NCBI GenBank assembly: GCA_003116995.1
Contig: BDSL01000034.1
Location: 434,001-498,000, forward strand
From: Yamagishiella unicocca
Taxonomy: Eukaryota > Chlorophyta > Chlorophyceae > Chlamydomonadales > Volvocaceae
Direction of reading: 5' to 3'
DNA: 64,000 nt
Part shown: positions 47,801-57,673 of the stretch, piece after piece
How the letters are laid out: each line of letters opens with the position of its first letter
How positions within the stretch are numbered: position 1 is the stretch's first letter
Position numbers and translations under genes: made by a program
Notes under the pieces: generated by a model
Databases searched by the model: none
What the model was told of the DNA's origin: nothing
What the model saw: the letters and a program-made list of their open reading frames with translations, nothing else

Positions 47801-50800
47801 CCCTGACTGGCACCGTGCTGTTCCGTGGCCCGCGCATCAAGGCGGGGGTCTACCAGGGGGTTCCCACGCGAGTGCTGCCTCACTCCACAACCGGCCGCGC
47901 CGACTACTTTGGTGGGTGGGAGCTGGGGAGCTGGGGGGCCTGGGCGGCCGCAGCGTGTTCCCGGGACCACCCCCGACCAGATTGCCGCCCCCAGGTGCCC
48001 TCGCGTGCCCGCCCGCCTGGGCCGCCCTCCCCCCCGAGCGTTGACTTGCGATGCTGCGTTGCGTTCAAAGTGTGGAACCAACAGCCATCTCCCCCTCCTC
48101 GGCATCATGACGCCTTCGCCTCCTGTTGCTGCTGCTGCTGTCGCTACTGCCGCCCTCAACCACGTCAGGTCCGCTGGTCAACAGGGCGGCGCGCTACTGC
48201 CACGCCGCAGCGCAGGGGGGGCAGGTGAGGTGGGAGCTGACCGGGGGAGGGGCGTAGCTGCTGCTCTGGGAGGGTTGGGGGAGGGAAGGGGGTATAAGAG
48301 AATCCACGGCCACGAATCCACGGCCGACAAACCAAGGGCGATGAAAAGGGGGGTGAGATCTCGGCGTGTTACGGCATGCTGACGGCCCAGAAGCCACCGC
48401 AGCGTCTGACTACCGGGAAGACCCCACACTCCCAAGAAACACGTGTACACCTGCCTGCCCGTCTGCCCCTGCCCGTCTGCTCCTGCCCGTCTGCCCGCGC
48501 GGCCACTAGGTGGCGGCGGCCCCTCCCCTTGACCACCGGTCTTCTTCTCCTCAACCAAGTTCTCCAGCACGCATCTCCAAACTTATGTAACAAACGGCTT
48601 TTTACTAAGCTTCCTCGTACACGGGTTTCCCTCACCCCCCCCCCACGTCCAGCATGCATCTCAAAACTTCTGTTTCAAACGGTTTTTCGGACATCCACGG
48701 GTTTTCCTCAACCCCCCCCCACGTCCTCTCCCCTGACCCGCAACCTCACCCCCAACCCAGCGCCCTACCCTGGTCCCCCCGTGCCCCCCCTCCCCTCCCC
48801 TCTACCCCTGCCCCCCCGCCTCTACCCCCTCCTCCCCTCCCCCCTGCCCATGCCCCTCCTTGTAACCCCTCCTCCCCTCCCCCCTGCCGATGCCCCTCCT
48901 TGTAACCCCTCCTCCCCTCCCCCCTGCCCATGCCCCTCCTTGTAACCCCTCCTCCCCTCCCCCTGCCCATGCCCCTCCTTGTAACCCCTCCTCCCCTCTA
49001 CCACGCCCCTGCCCCTCCTTGTAACCCCTCCTCCCCTCTACCACGCCCCTGCCCCCAGGTGATCGTGTCGCGCGCCCTTGTGGAAGACATCCTGCGGGAG
49101 GTGCTGCAGGACTCCCTGATGCCGGCGGAGGAGGTGCCGGCGGAGGCGCTGCCGGTGCGGCAGGTGGCGGTGGTGGACAACAGCTCAGTGGTTCCGTCCA
49201 AGTGGTGCATGCCGCAGGACGCGGGGGCCAGCGACGGAGGCGGCCCGGCGCCGGCGTCGACCGCCGGAGGCGTCGACAGGCCGGGCGCTGAAGCCGGCGA
49301 GGCGGGCTCCGGCAAGCTGGGGCGAGGTTATGTGGAGTACTCCTCGGCTGGAGGTGAGTCGGACCGGGGGAGGGGGTGATGCCGCGCGGCGGCTAAGGCG
49401 GGTGCCGAGCCGAGCCGGCATGGAGGATTAGGAACCTTGTCGACCGCCAGGGACGAGAGCTGGGCGTTGTCGTATACCCATTACTTGCTCCGCGCGCTTC
49501 GCGGCGTGCCGTCGGGGTCCCCCGCGTGTGTATGTGTACGTGTGTGTGTATGTGTATGTGCGTGTGCGTGTGTGTGTGTGTATATGTGTGCCGCCTTGGC
49601 GCCCGCGGTGGTGCGTCAGCTCCTGCCCCAGCAAGCGTTTCCCGCCTTTGGGGGCGGGCGGGTGCGCCCCCACGCGTGCCCTCGCGCGCCTTCGTCGAGA
49701 CGCGGTCGACGCAGCGACCCCCTACCCCTGCGCCGCAGACGCTGAGGGTCCCAATTCCATGTTGGGCTCGATCGTGGTGCTCCCCGAGTTCCCCTCGAGG
49801 AATAGGACCAGTCTGGCGAGCAGGGGCATTCACCTGCACGCCGGGTACCCCCCGCTGCCGAGGGGGCCGCAGCTGGGGGGCAGTGACGGCGACGACAGCG
49901 GCGCAGATGACAGCTACCACGCCGGCGCCGCCGGCGTTGGCAACGGCGACAGCAACGGCGGCGAAGCCAACGGCGAAGCCAATGGTGACGATGACGGCAA
50001 CGGTGACGGCGATGGCGGCGGCGGCGGCGATGGCGGCGATGGCGGCGATGGCGACGACGGCGACGGCTCGCACGGCGCGCTGCACACCGCATTGACCTTT
50101 GAGCCCGGCGTGGCGCGCATCGGCGGCACCGTCTCGGATTCGTCCGTTTGCTCCTCCTCCTCCTCCTCCCTGACGTCCCGGGAGCAGGCGGCGGCGGCGG
50201 CCGCCGCCGCCGCCGCCGCCGCCGCCACCGCCGGCGCGCGCAGCAGCCGCAGCAGCGTCCCCGGCTTCGCCACCGTCGAGGTGCCGCTCTCCGACCTCGC
50301 CGGCTACGACATCTCCCCCGCCAGCGTGCCCCGCTGCATGCGCCCAGCCGTCGAGCAGGCCCTGGCCGACTCGAGGCGCATCGCCGCCTGTCAGCGCCGT
50401 GACCAGTCACAGAGCCAGAGCCACATGGGCGCCGCATACGCCAGCGCGCTACTCTCCAGCCGCACCGGCTCGCGCCGGGCCGGCGCCATGGCGGCGGCGG
50501 TGACGGCGGCGGCGGCGGCCGCCGCCGCCGCCGGCATGTCCCTGCCACAGGCCCGGGGCCCTGGCCCCGCGCGGGCCATGATGGGGGGCAGGGTGTCTGG
50601 CCCTGGGCCGTGGGTAAGGCCCGGCGGCATGGGCACTGGCAGTGCCGTCGTCACAGCCGCCGGCCTGCCGCTGCAGCCCCAGCCCATCGCCCAGCAGCAG
50701 CAGCAGCAGCAGCTCCAGGCGCCGTCCTTCCAGACGCATTCGTTCCAGACGCAGTCCGCGCAGATGCAGTCACGAGCGATGCGTGGCTCCGAACCCAGCT

Positions 50801-53452
50801 ACCTCGACCTCACCCTGCCGCAGCAGCACCAGCAGCTGCTGCAGCAGGAGCTGCGCGCCGGCGGCGGCCGCACATCCTCGCCCTCCCGCAACGGGCCCCT
50901 CCCAGGGGCCGAGTCGCTGCCCGTGCGCGCGGCCCCCCGCATGTCGTGCGACCAGCTGCCGGGCCCGCACTACCGCGGCAGCAACAGCGCGGCGCCGCTG
51001 GTGCGGCCGCTGTCGAGCCCCAATAAGGCCCTGGTGCTCCGCGCGATGCAGCAGCAGCTGCAACAGCAGCAACAACAGCACCAAGAGCAACTGCAGCAAC
51101 AGCCGCAGCAGCAGGGGCTGCAGGGCCAGCAGCAGGGGACCCAGGGGCAGCAGCTGCTGCAGCAGCAGCAGCTGCTGCAGCAGGGGGCGCGGCTCCAGTA
51201 CCAGCCCTCCGGGGGGGCCATGGCGGCCTGGGGAACCCCACCATCCCGCCGCTCCTCCGGCCGTCGCATGCAGCTGGCAGCGGCCGGGATGCACATCCCA
51301 TGGCAGGGGCAGGCGGGGCAGGGGCAGGGTCCGGGGCCGGGCGTCGCAATGCTGCAGCACCTGCCGTCAGGTCACGGGCGGGAGACGGCGCCGTCCACGA
51401 TGCACGGCATGCACTCCGCCACGCTACAGAGCATGGAGTCCATGATGTCTCACGAGCATAGCGCGGCGTTCAACGCGCTGTGGGAGATCGCGACGGACGA
51501 GGGCGGTGCGGCCTCGGGCTCGCGAGTGGACGGGGAGGCCGCGCAGGCGCGCGGGGCGATGGAGCAGGACCCGGAGCTGGGCCGAGGGCGGGGGGAGGGC
51601 GACGGCGCGCAGAGCCGCGCGCGGCTGCCCGCGGTGCTCAGGCGAGTCCTTTTGCTTTGCTCTCCTCCCTCGCCTTCCTCGCCTGCTTGAAAAACCTGGA
51701 AAATTCCGAAGGGAGGAGGAAGCAGGGTTATAGGATGTAGTGGTTCGAGGCAGACCCGTTGATGCCCGATAAAAAAACCCGTTGAAAACAGAAGTTTTGA
51801 GATGCATGCTGGAGAACTGGGTTGGGGATACTAAAGCCGAAGGGTGGAATGGAATGGGTAGGTTGGCTGGGGGGGTTGTTCAGGTGGGTTTCCTCTCTCC
51901 CTCAAAACCCTAAACCCCGCTCTGACCCAGCACTGGCCGGACCTGGCCTGGCCCGTCCTTGCGGCTGTGCAGGGGCAACGCTAGCTCGAGGGCCAAGCAC
52001 CGGAGCTCCTTCATGATCCTGGACTCCACCCCCGGCTGCCTGCCCACGCTGCCGGAGATCTGCATCCGCCGCCGCGTGGGTCCCTTCAAGTGGCTGTGGG
52101 CGCACGAGCTGGTGGTGGAGGACCTGGGGCAGTTCAGGTGCGGGAGGGGCGGGAGGGCCGGAAGATAAAGGCGGGCGCGGCAACGGGGGCGGGAGCCCCT
52201 CCCTCCCTCCCTCCCTCGCATGTAACTCCCTCCAGTCGCGTGCGGCCTTATACCAAACCCCCTAAGCGTCCTTCCCCGCTTCCGCCTCGTCCGGCTCCTC
52301 CCTGCCCCGCTCCTCCCCGCTCGGCTCCTCCCTGCCCCGCTCCTCCCCGCCCACGGGTTTCTCTGAACTCGCCGGCCCGCCTCCCCCTCCCTCGTCTTGT
52401 CTCTTGTCGCCAACAGGTTCAAGGGCGTGGCTGGCAACCACTCGATCGTGTCCGTGTCCACAGCCGGCACGTCGGAGCGCAAGCTGGGGTCGCGGGTGAA
52501 GAAGTCCAAGGGCGAGCGAGTGGAGGCAGGGCGCGGCATGATCTACCGCATCCTGCTGCAGGTCAGGGCAGCCAGTAGACGCCCTCACGAATCCTGAAAC
52601 CCCAAGCGGGTACAGCTGGGGATGATAATTACAGCGGGGATGATGATTACAGCGGGGATGATGGTGGTGTAGGTAACGACCATGACGATGGTTATGCGTC
52701 GCGTGGTTGAGGAGGGCCATGCTCGGCCAATGTGAGTGGGGCGCTGCGACCCCTCCCCCGCCAGGCCGCAGGCTGCAGGCCTGCCCCCGCCCCGAGCGTC
52801 GGCCCGTAGCAGGGGCTACGGGCTAGCTGCGCCCGCCCTCCCGCGTGTCGAGTGGCGCTCCGCAAACCCTAAAACCCTAAAACCCTAAAACCCTAAAACC
52901 CTAAAACCCTAAAACCCTAAAACCCTAAAACCCTAACCTCCCTGCTGCTGTCGACCCACCAAAGCCCCAGTCGACCTACCAACCCTTCCTTCCTTCTCCC
53001 CCCCCCCTCCTTTCTTGCCTGCCTCCCTCCTCGCCCCGTAGCCAGTGGACATGGCCGCCGCACCCAACCGGGGAAACATGATGCCGGCGCCATTCGCGTC
53101 GGACAGCGGCGTGCCCGTCTCGCCCCACCAGGTGCCGCCACCCGCGTCGGCGCCGGCGCTGGGCCGCACGCCCTACTCCGCCCACGCGGGCAGCCCCTCT
53201 GCGCCCGCTAGGGAGCTGCCGCTGCTGCAGCTAGAGCTGGGCTCCATGGGACGTGTCCAGAGCCCGACCTTCACCGCCACCACCTCCCCCGGGGGCGCCC
53301 TCCGCGGCGGCATCGCCTCACAGCCGGCCTCGGCGCAGCCGCTGCCGCCAGCAGCAGGAGGCGCGCAGGCAGCAGCCGGAGGCCCCAGCTCGGACGCGGC
53401 AGCAGGTGCGGCCTCGAGCGGCGGCAACGCGTTGCCGTCGTGGCGCGCCTAG
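35884..53452 (+). CDS. LRR receptor-like tandem class III nucleotidyl cyclase
   Basis: Twenty-five exons join in phase (7,389 bases, 2,462 residues): 35884-36371, 37299-37533, 38116-38260, 38484-38704, 39137-39366, 39736-40097, 40420-40470, 41193-41314, 41718-41796, 41988-42396, 42672-42829, 43283-43398, 43700-44182, 44540-45114, 45493-45685, 45984-46168, 46408-46536, 46858-46924, 47746-47911, 48169-48224, 49059-49353, 49739-51641, 51973-52137, 52417-52561, 53042-53452. A signal peptide (MRLVLLFFMLVASATHC) and an LRR cap (ALSDLYNAWGGPSW…NW) precede plant-type LRRs (LDLDDNLLSGSLP, LDLSRNNLTGTLP). One membrane helix (PWWAIVLIVVGGLTLLAMAL) lies near residue 515. Cyclase domain 1 (about 570-910) has LTDVEGST, TEGDAF and MGVATGV. 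Domain 2 (about 1340-1500) has LVFCSMERYSD, EGNYMIAF and GPLVNRAAR. The tail from about 1589 is rich in Gln, Ala and Gly. It should make cyclic nucleotide at the membrane; ligand and substrate are unknown. Confidence 0.9.
40750..40900. repeat. 10-bp minisatellite CCCACACCAA/CCCACATCAA
   Basis: About 15 copies of CCCACAYCAA follow in tandem, with CCCACATCGA and CCCACGTCGA variants at the edges. The tract is within intron 7 of the cyclase gene (40471-41192). Confidence 0.9.
41101..41158 (+). mobile_element. Longer family B copy in a cyclase intron
   Basis: The sequence CCGTCACCTTCACCGCCCTC followed by GGTTTGTCGGCCGTGGATTC and the family B end is almost identical, over about 55 bases, to the reverse complement of 54220-54277. 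It shows that the short family B cores are truncated forms of a longer unit. Confidence 0.7.
44248..44284 (+). mobile_element. Minimal family A insertion (19 bp) with 9-bp duplication
   Basis: The core TTCGAGGAAGACCCGTGGA (44257-44275) is flanked by CGGGAGGGT at 44248-44256 and 44276-44284, in intron 13 of the cyclase gene. The surrounding G-rich repeats weaken the duplication evidence, but the core is an exact family A match. Confidence 0.6.
45690..45900. repeat. Polypurine GGGGAGCGGAGGGAGGGGAGGA repeat
   Basis: An uninterrupted purine strand of repeated GGAGGGGAGCGGAGGGAG units fills most of intron 15 of the cyclase gene (45686-45983). Such tracts can form triplex or quadruplex DNA; that is inference. 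Confidence 0.9.
46569..46607 (+). mobile_element. Family A insertion copy
   Basis: TTCGAGGAAGACCCGTGGAT, then GCCAGAAAAAACCGTTTAG, matches family A through about 39 bases. AGGAGGC on both sides may be a short target duplication. It lies in intron 17 of the cyclase gene. Confidence 0.65.
48290..48345 (-). mobile_element. Family B copy with internal duplication
   Basis: TATAAGAGAATCCACGGCCA, then CGAATCCACGGCCGACAAACC, follows the family B unit with the ATCCACGGCC segment present twice. It lies in intron 20 of the cyclase gene. Confidence 0.6.
48559..48725 (-). mobile_element. Two adjacent family A copies, the second with about 13-bp duplication
   Basis: GTTCTCCAGCACGCATCTCC…ACACGGGTTTCC (48559-48633) is followed by AGCATGCATCTCAAAAC…CCACGGGTTTTCC (about 48651-48712). 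The second is bracketed by CCCCCCCACGTCC on both sides, near 48638-48650 and 48713-48725. Both lie in intron 20 of the cyclase gene. Confidence 0.7.
48838..49055. repeat. About 40-bp minisatellite
   Basis: About five copies of a unit built from CCCATGCCCCTCCTTGTAAC followed by CCCTCCTCCCCTCCCCCCTG immediately precede the acceptor of cyclase exon 21. The unit supplies an unusually long pyrimidine tract. Confidence 0.9.
49526..49590. repeat. GT-rich microsatellite in a cyclase intron
   Basis: Alternating GT with TATG and CGTG interruptions in the intron before exon 22. It remains open in the exon 22 frame and so extends that open frame falsely upstream. Confidence 0.85.
51743..51839 (+). mobile_element. 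Near full-length family A copy
   Basis: Begins TTCGAGGCAGACCCGTTGAT and continues through GAGATGCATGCTGGAGAACT to ATACTAAAGCCG, co-linear with 20456-20365 (minus strand). It lies in intron 22 of the cyclase gene and gives the longest extent of the family, about 95 bases. No clear target duplication was seen. Confidence 0.75.
52867..52938 (+). repeat. Interstitial telomere-type repeat (CCCTAAAA)n
   Basis: Eight perfect CCCTAAAA units plus a final CCCTAA stand in the last intron of the cyclase gene (52562-53041). The reverse complement TTTTAGGG is the known telomere unit of Chlamydomonas and Volvox. Coding exons continue on the far side, so this is internal rather than a chromosome end. Confidence 0.95.
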
Positions 53453-53587
53453 CGCCTAGCCCTGGCGCCTAGCCTCCGACAGGCGCGCGCCCTCGTCCCA
53501 CCGTGTGTGAGGTGGGAGCGAGGGAGGCATCGCTGGCTTGCGCTCAGAGGGCCCCGAAAGCGGCGACTCGACGTGACGTGACGTGAC

Positions 53588-53770
53588 GTGTGTGTGTGTG
53601 CGTGTGTGTGTGTGCGTGTGTGTGTGCGTGTGTGTGTGCGTGTGTGTGTGTGTGTGCGTGTGTGTGCGTGTGTGTGCGTGTGTGTGTGTGTGTGCGTGTG
53701 TGTGCGTGTGCGTGTGTGTGTGTGCGTGTGTGTGTGCGTGTGCGTGTGTGTGTGCGTGTGCGTGTGTCGC
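53588..53770. repeat. GT microsatellite with CG interruptions
   Basis: About 180 bases of (GT)n broken at intervals by CGTG, 130 bases after the cyclase stop. The only long open frames here read VCVCVCV or THTHTH and are artefacts of the repeat. Confidence 0.95.
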
Positions 53771-54219
53771 TAACACGGTCAGCACCCGGCCAAGTCCGTC
53801 TAGGGTAGGTGCCGGATCTAGGGACGGCGCGCATCGGTGATGCAGTACAAAATGTCGTACGTCGTGGGCTGCCCCCCGCGCGGCGAGCGCTCGTCTCTCG
53901 CGTGGCCTGGGTGTTGAGGCTGGTGGAGGGGGGGGAGGGGGGCCTGAGGTAGGGGGGGACCTCATGCGGCTGGCGGCCTCTCGCAGCCCCCCGCCTTGCG
54001 CCTAGCTGCGTGCACGGGTTTGGACCGCGCGCCTGAAGACTCCCGCGGGTAGGTGGTTAAGGTTGTCATACGTGGGTGCAAATGGGTTGGCGTCAGCCAA
54101 CTCCTCGCCGCTGGTAGTTGGCGGCTCGCACTGCTCAAGCATCAAGCGTGATGTCGTACATGCTACATGCGTTGCGTGGTGCCTGCTCGTGGGGCATTTT
54201 GCATTTGGGTTTGGGGGGG

Positions 54220-54277
54220 TTTGATAAGAGAATCCACGAATCCACGGCCGACAAACCGAGGGCGGTGAAGGTGACGG
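54220..54277 (-). mobile_element. Longer family B copy
   Basis: TTTGATAAGAGAATCCACGA, then ATCCACGGCCGACAAACCGAGGG…GTGACGG, is the reverse complement of 41101-41158 with few differences. It is intergenic. It defines a family B length of at least 57 bases. Confidence 0.7.
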
Positions 54278-57200
54278 TCCAGCGGAGCGGCGCGCCAAAG
54301 AGCGGGAGCGGAGGGGGACGTGTTTTATTCCGGCGGCGGCGGGGCCTCCCTACACGACGATCGCGTGCAGTTCGCCTGCTTAGGAGCCGGGGTATAGGAG
54401 TACGGGGCGGGCGACTATTCGGTCGGATGTGGTTTGGCGGCCGTTGTGCGGTCAGGCGGGCAGGGAACGCAAATGCGGCGCGCGGCAGTTGATCCTATTG
54501 GGTGCGAAGGAGACGGATAGGCTGATGAGTACAGCTGCGGGCCGGCGGAGAGTGTGGCGTTGTGGGTCATGATCATAGTTGGCACGACTCAGCCGTCGAG
54601 TGAGGGGGATAAGGGGGTTACAAAACCCGGGAGGGTGCAAACCGGGGGCGGTCGTGTGGTGGCGCGCCCAGGTGGGATAGCTTGCCACTGCAGGAGGAAT
54701 GTTGTGTGCGTGTGTGTGTGTTTGTGTGCGTGGACCTTTTGGGGGTACTCGGTAGTTGCACGGCGGTTTCCGTACGACGCCCATCCGGGCGCAACTCTAC
54801 ATGTAGATGGTCTCACTTTCCGCGAAGTGCAGGTGGCGACGGCGCCGAACCCTGCAGGTGGCGACGGCGCCGAACCTTCAGATTGTAGAGCAGGTTGTGT
54901 TTCAGATGCCCCGGCAGCGAGCCAGGATGGAGGTTCGGCGCAACCGCTGACGGGCACCGTAGCGTGTGGTTGGTTGGTGGTTGGATGCGGGCCGCGCCGG
55001 TTGGAGGTTGGAGGCGGAAGTACGGATGATGATGATGATAACGATCAGGAAGGATGAGCGCCCGCCGCCTAGCCGGGCGGGGAGCGATTCCAAGCGAATG
55101 ATGCTGTCTGGCCTTTTCACCCTGCCCGTCCCGTCGCTCCGTTGCCGCCGCCTCGCGATGCGGCACCAATAAACCGGCGCCGGCCTGCACCGCCGGGCAG
55201 TGCGCGCGCGGGGTGCGCGCGGGGGCCAATAATCACTCAACACGAGGCGCGCGCCGGGTCGCATCCCGCCATTGCGGCGGTTACGCTGCTCATTTACTGC
55301 GGGACAACGGCGCCACCAGGCCTCCTACTTCGTCATCGGGGCGTGAGGTCTTGCGCGCCGCTGCTGCCCCTGCTGTCGGCGCGCCGAGTCATAACACACG
55401 CGCGGCTGGCGATAAGGTCGTCGCCGTTTTGCGAGCAACAAGGGCGCGCTTTGGTCCGCAAGAGACCTGTCCGCAAGAGGCGGGGAGCTGGGCGGCGGAG
55501 GGCGGTGCAGGGATCGGTGCTCGTTCCTAGCAAGGCAAGCGCGGTGGGGTACGGGTGCGGGTGCGGTCTGTGGGCTTCGACCACAGACGTGTGTGTGTGT
55601 GTGTGTTTTATAAATGCTGAGCTGAGCCGCGAAGTAGACGTAGCGCGAGGAGACCAAGGAATCCGGAGTCAGTGCGGGGCGCCAATAGTTACCGAAAGAA
55701 GCCCAGACTGGGTCCACGAGAAGCCAGAAGTCCAATTATGTAGCCGGCGGCCGCGCAGCGCTCCGATAGCCAGAAAGACGGTTGCGCCCCAACAACCGAC
55801 GCCGCGCTGCTGCGGCGTAGGCGTGGCGCGAAGCACCTACAACTACCTAGCCTATGTACCTATTTACCTATCCTAGTGCGCAAGGCAGAGGTATAGGTGA
55901 CAACTTCGCGTGCAATGCCAGTAACAGACAGAGTGCCCGGCACAGGAATCCCAGCCCATGCCAAATGCGAGGAAACTGACCTGGGAAAGGAGAGGAAGAA
56001 GGACCAGGCGAAGCAGCAGAACGTTAGCGTTAGGTTGAAGGGCGAGAGAGACATGCGGGGCGAATGGAAAGGCAGGGACACACGTGAGCGCGCCGCGTCT
56101 ATGGTAGAGTAGTTAGGAATGCATTGTATGGAAAAGAAGTGATGAAGAAAACGCGGAGATGTGGCATATAAGGGCGCGAGCAGGCAATGCAGCGAGCCGT
56201 ACAGGGATGCACGCAAGCAGGCACGCTGTGGCACAGAGGGGGAGGGGGAGAGAGAGGGATGCTGTGGGATGCTGTGATGCGATGGGGCCGGCGGGCGGGC
56301 TCACATAGAGCACCCCACCACGCCGGGTGTCCCAAGCGGGTCTGCGCATAGAGCCCACCGGGGGAAAACCCGGGGGACCGGGGGGTGGTGCGTGCTCGTG
56401 CGGTGTGGGAGGGAAGGACGGCCAGGCGTGTGTGTGTGTGTGTGTGTGTGTAAGTGAGGGGGTGGAGGAGTTGCTGAACGTCAAAACACCCGAGTTTATG
56501 CGGGCACGTGGCGAATCCTGCCCCTGCCAACACTTGTTGGCGCTGACGCGCTTCCCTTTCTGCCGGGATGAACCTCCGTTGTCGATTAATTGCTAAAGAG
56601 TCGACTGGTTACGGTGCCTCCCTGGCTGCTGCACAAGTAATGAAGCGTGTGCTGGTTAAAAAAACGTTAAAATAAACTCACACTGGGTTGTTAGTTGGCC
56701 GGATTGTGTCCCGGTTGCGTTTCAGCGTTAGTCAAGGGGCCAAAGATTTGACCAGAGTGGCTGAGAGCCTCGAAGAGCCTGTGCGTATTTTTTGTGCATT
56801 TTATTTATGTATATACAGCCCTGGTCTGTCAATACATAAACGTTGTAATACAATCGCAGCAACAACAACAACACACACCTCGCGGCGCACGTTTTGTTTG
56901 CGGATCCAGTTCCAGGCCGACACCCGACGGCGTCTGCGTCAGCTCCTCACCCTGCCAGCTGACACAACTGCCGCCCTCACGTGTGCCTCACGTCCAGGCG
57001 CGTGTGACCCACATACAGCGGCGTACGTACGTACGTACGGCTTTGCGGCGAATCATGACGCACAGATACACACACGCACACACACACACACACGCACACA
57101 CACATATGCATACAGAAGAGGCTGTCCCGTGCCGCAGAGACATCAGGAAGAGCAGCTGGCGGGCAATGCACAGCAAAGCTGCTATGGCGGAACTTTCGGG

Positions 57201-57673
57201 ACCTACGCTGCCTAAAACACCGTATGGCTGGAGTTACCAGAGGTCCGCGACCGGACAGAACGGGCAGAGACCCCTCACGCCCCTCTCCCCCTCTCGAGTC
57301 CTTCGGCGGTCTCACCGTTTCGGGCAGAGCAGCTGCCCGCGCGGCCAGCGTCAGGCCCGGCTAGATACCTGACCATCACCATCACCATCTCACCTTCATA
57401 CACTTTTAACGTACTTTCCCTTCTTTCGACACCAAATTGACAAACATGTTTGTCGGACGGGTCGGGCTCCCAGTGACACAACGCAGCGCAATACCGCAAC
57501 ACATCGCCACGGCTGCCCCGCAACGTGCCGTGCCCTGCACACCTCCCGAGCCGCCAGCCACCACAGCTCAGCTCTGCACCCACACCCACACCCACGCCGC
57601 AACGCAGACTTCCCTCGCAACCCTCCTCCCCACAACACAGCGCAAGCCCCCAAACAGCGAGAGCACCCAGCCC

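Larger units (their letters stand above)
53453..57673. other. Long intergenic region between convergent cyclase and F-box genes
   Basis: About 4.2 kb with no exon that could be supported. Open frames here are short or made of dinucleotide repeats. It contains a long GT/CG-GT microsatellite (53588-53770), shorter GT/CA runs near 54,705, 55,590, 56,430 and 57,065, a (GTAC)n run near 57,025, and a family B copy at 54220. Part must be the 3' untranslated region of the two flanking genes. Confidence 0.5.

Noticed and set aside
49528..51690. A 720-codon open frame starting in a GT repeat
   Set aside because: Only 49739-51641 is exon 22 of the cyclase; the start (VYVCVYVYV…) is an intronic microsatellite that happens to be open, and the end reads into the next intron.
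52867..52938. A chromosome end at the telomere-type repeat
   Set aside because: The final cyclase exon and three further kilobase-scale gene regions continue beyond it in normal order.
53583..53965. Open frames reading VCVCVC or THTHTH, up to 169 codons
   Set aside because: Direct translations of a GT/CA microsatellite with no start context, splice sites or family match.
54554..55057. A 167-codon plus-strand frame downstream of the cyclase
   Set aside because: Contains a GT repeat and low-complexity ends, shows no family resemblance or splicing partners, and is more likely 3' untranslated or intergenic.
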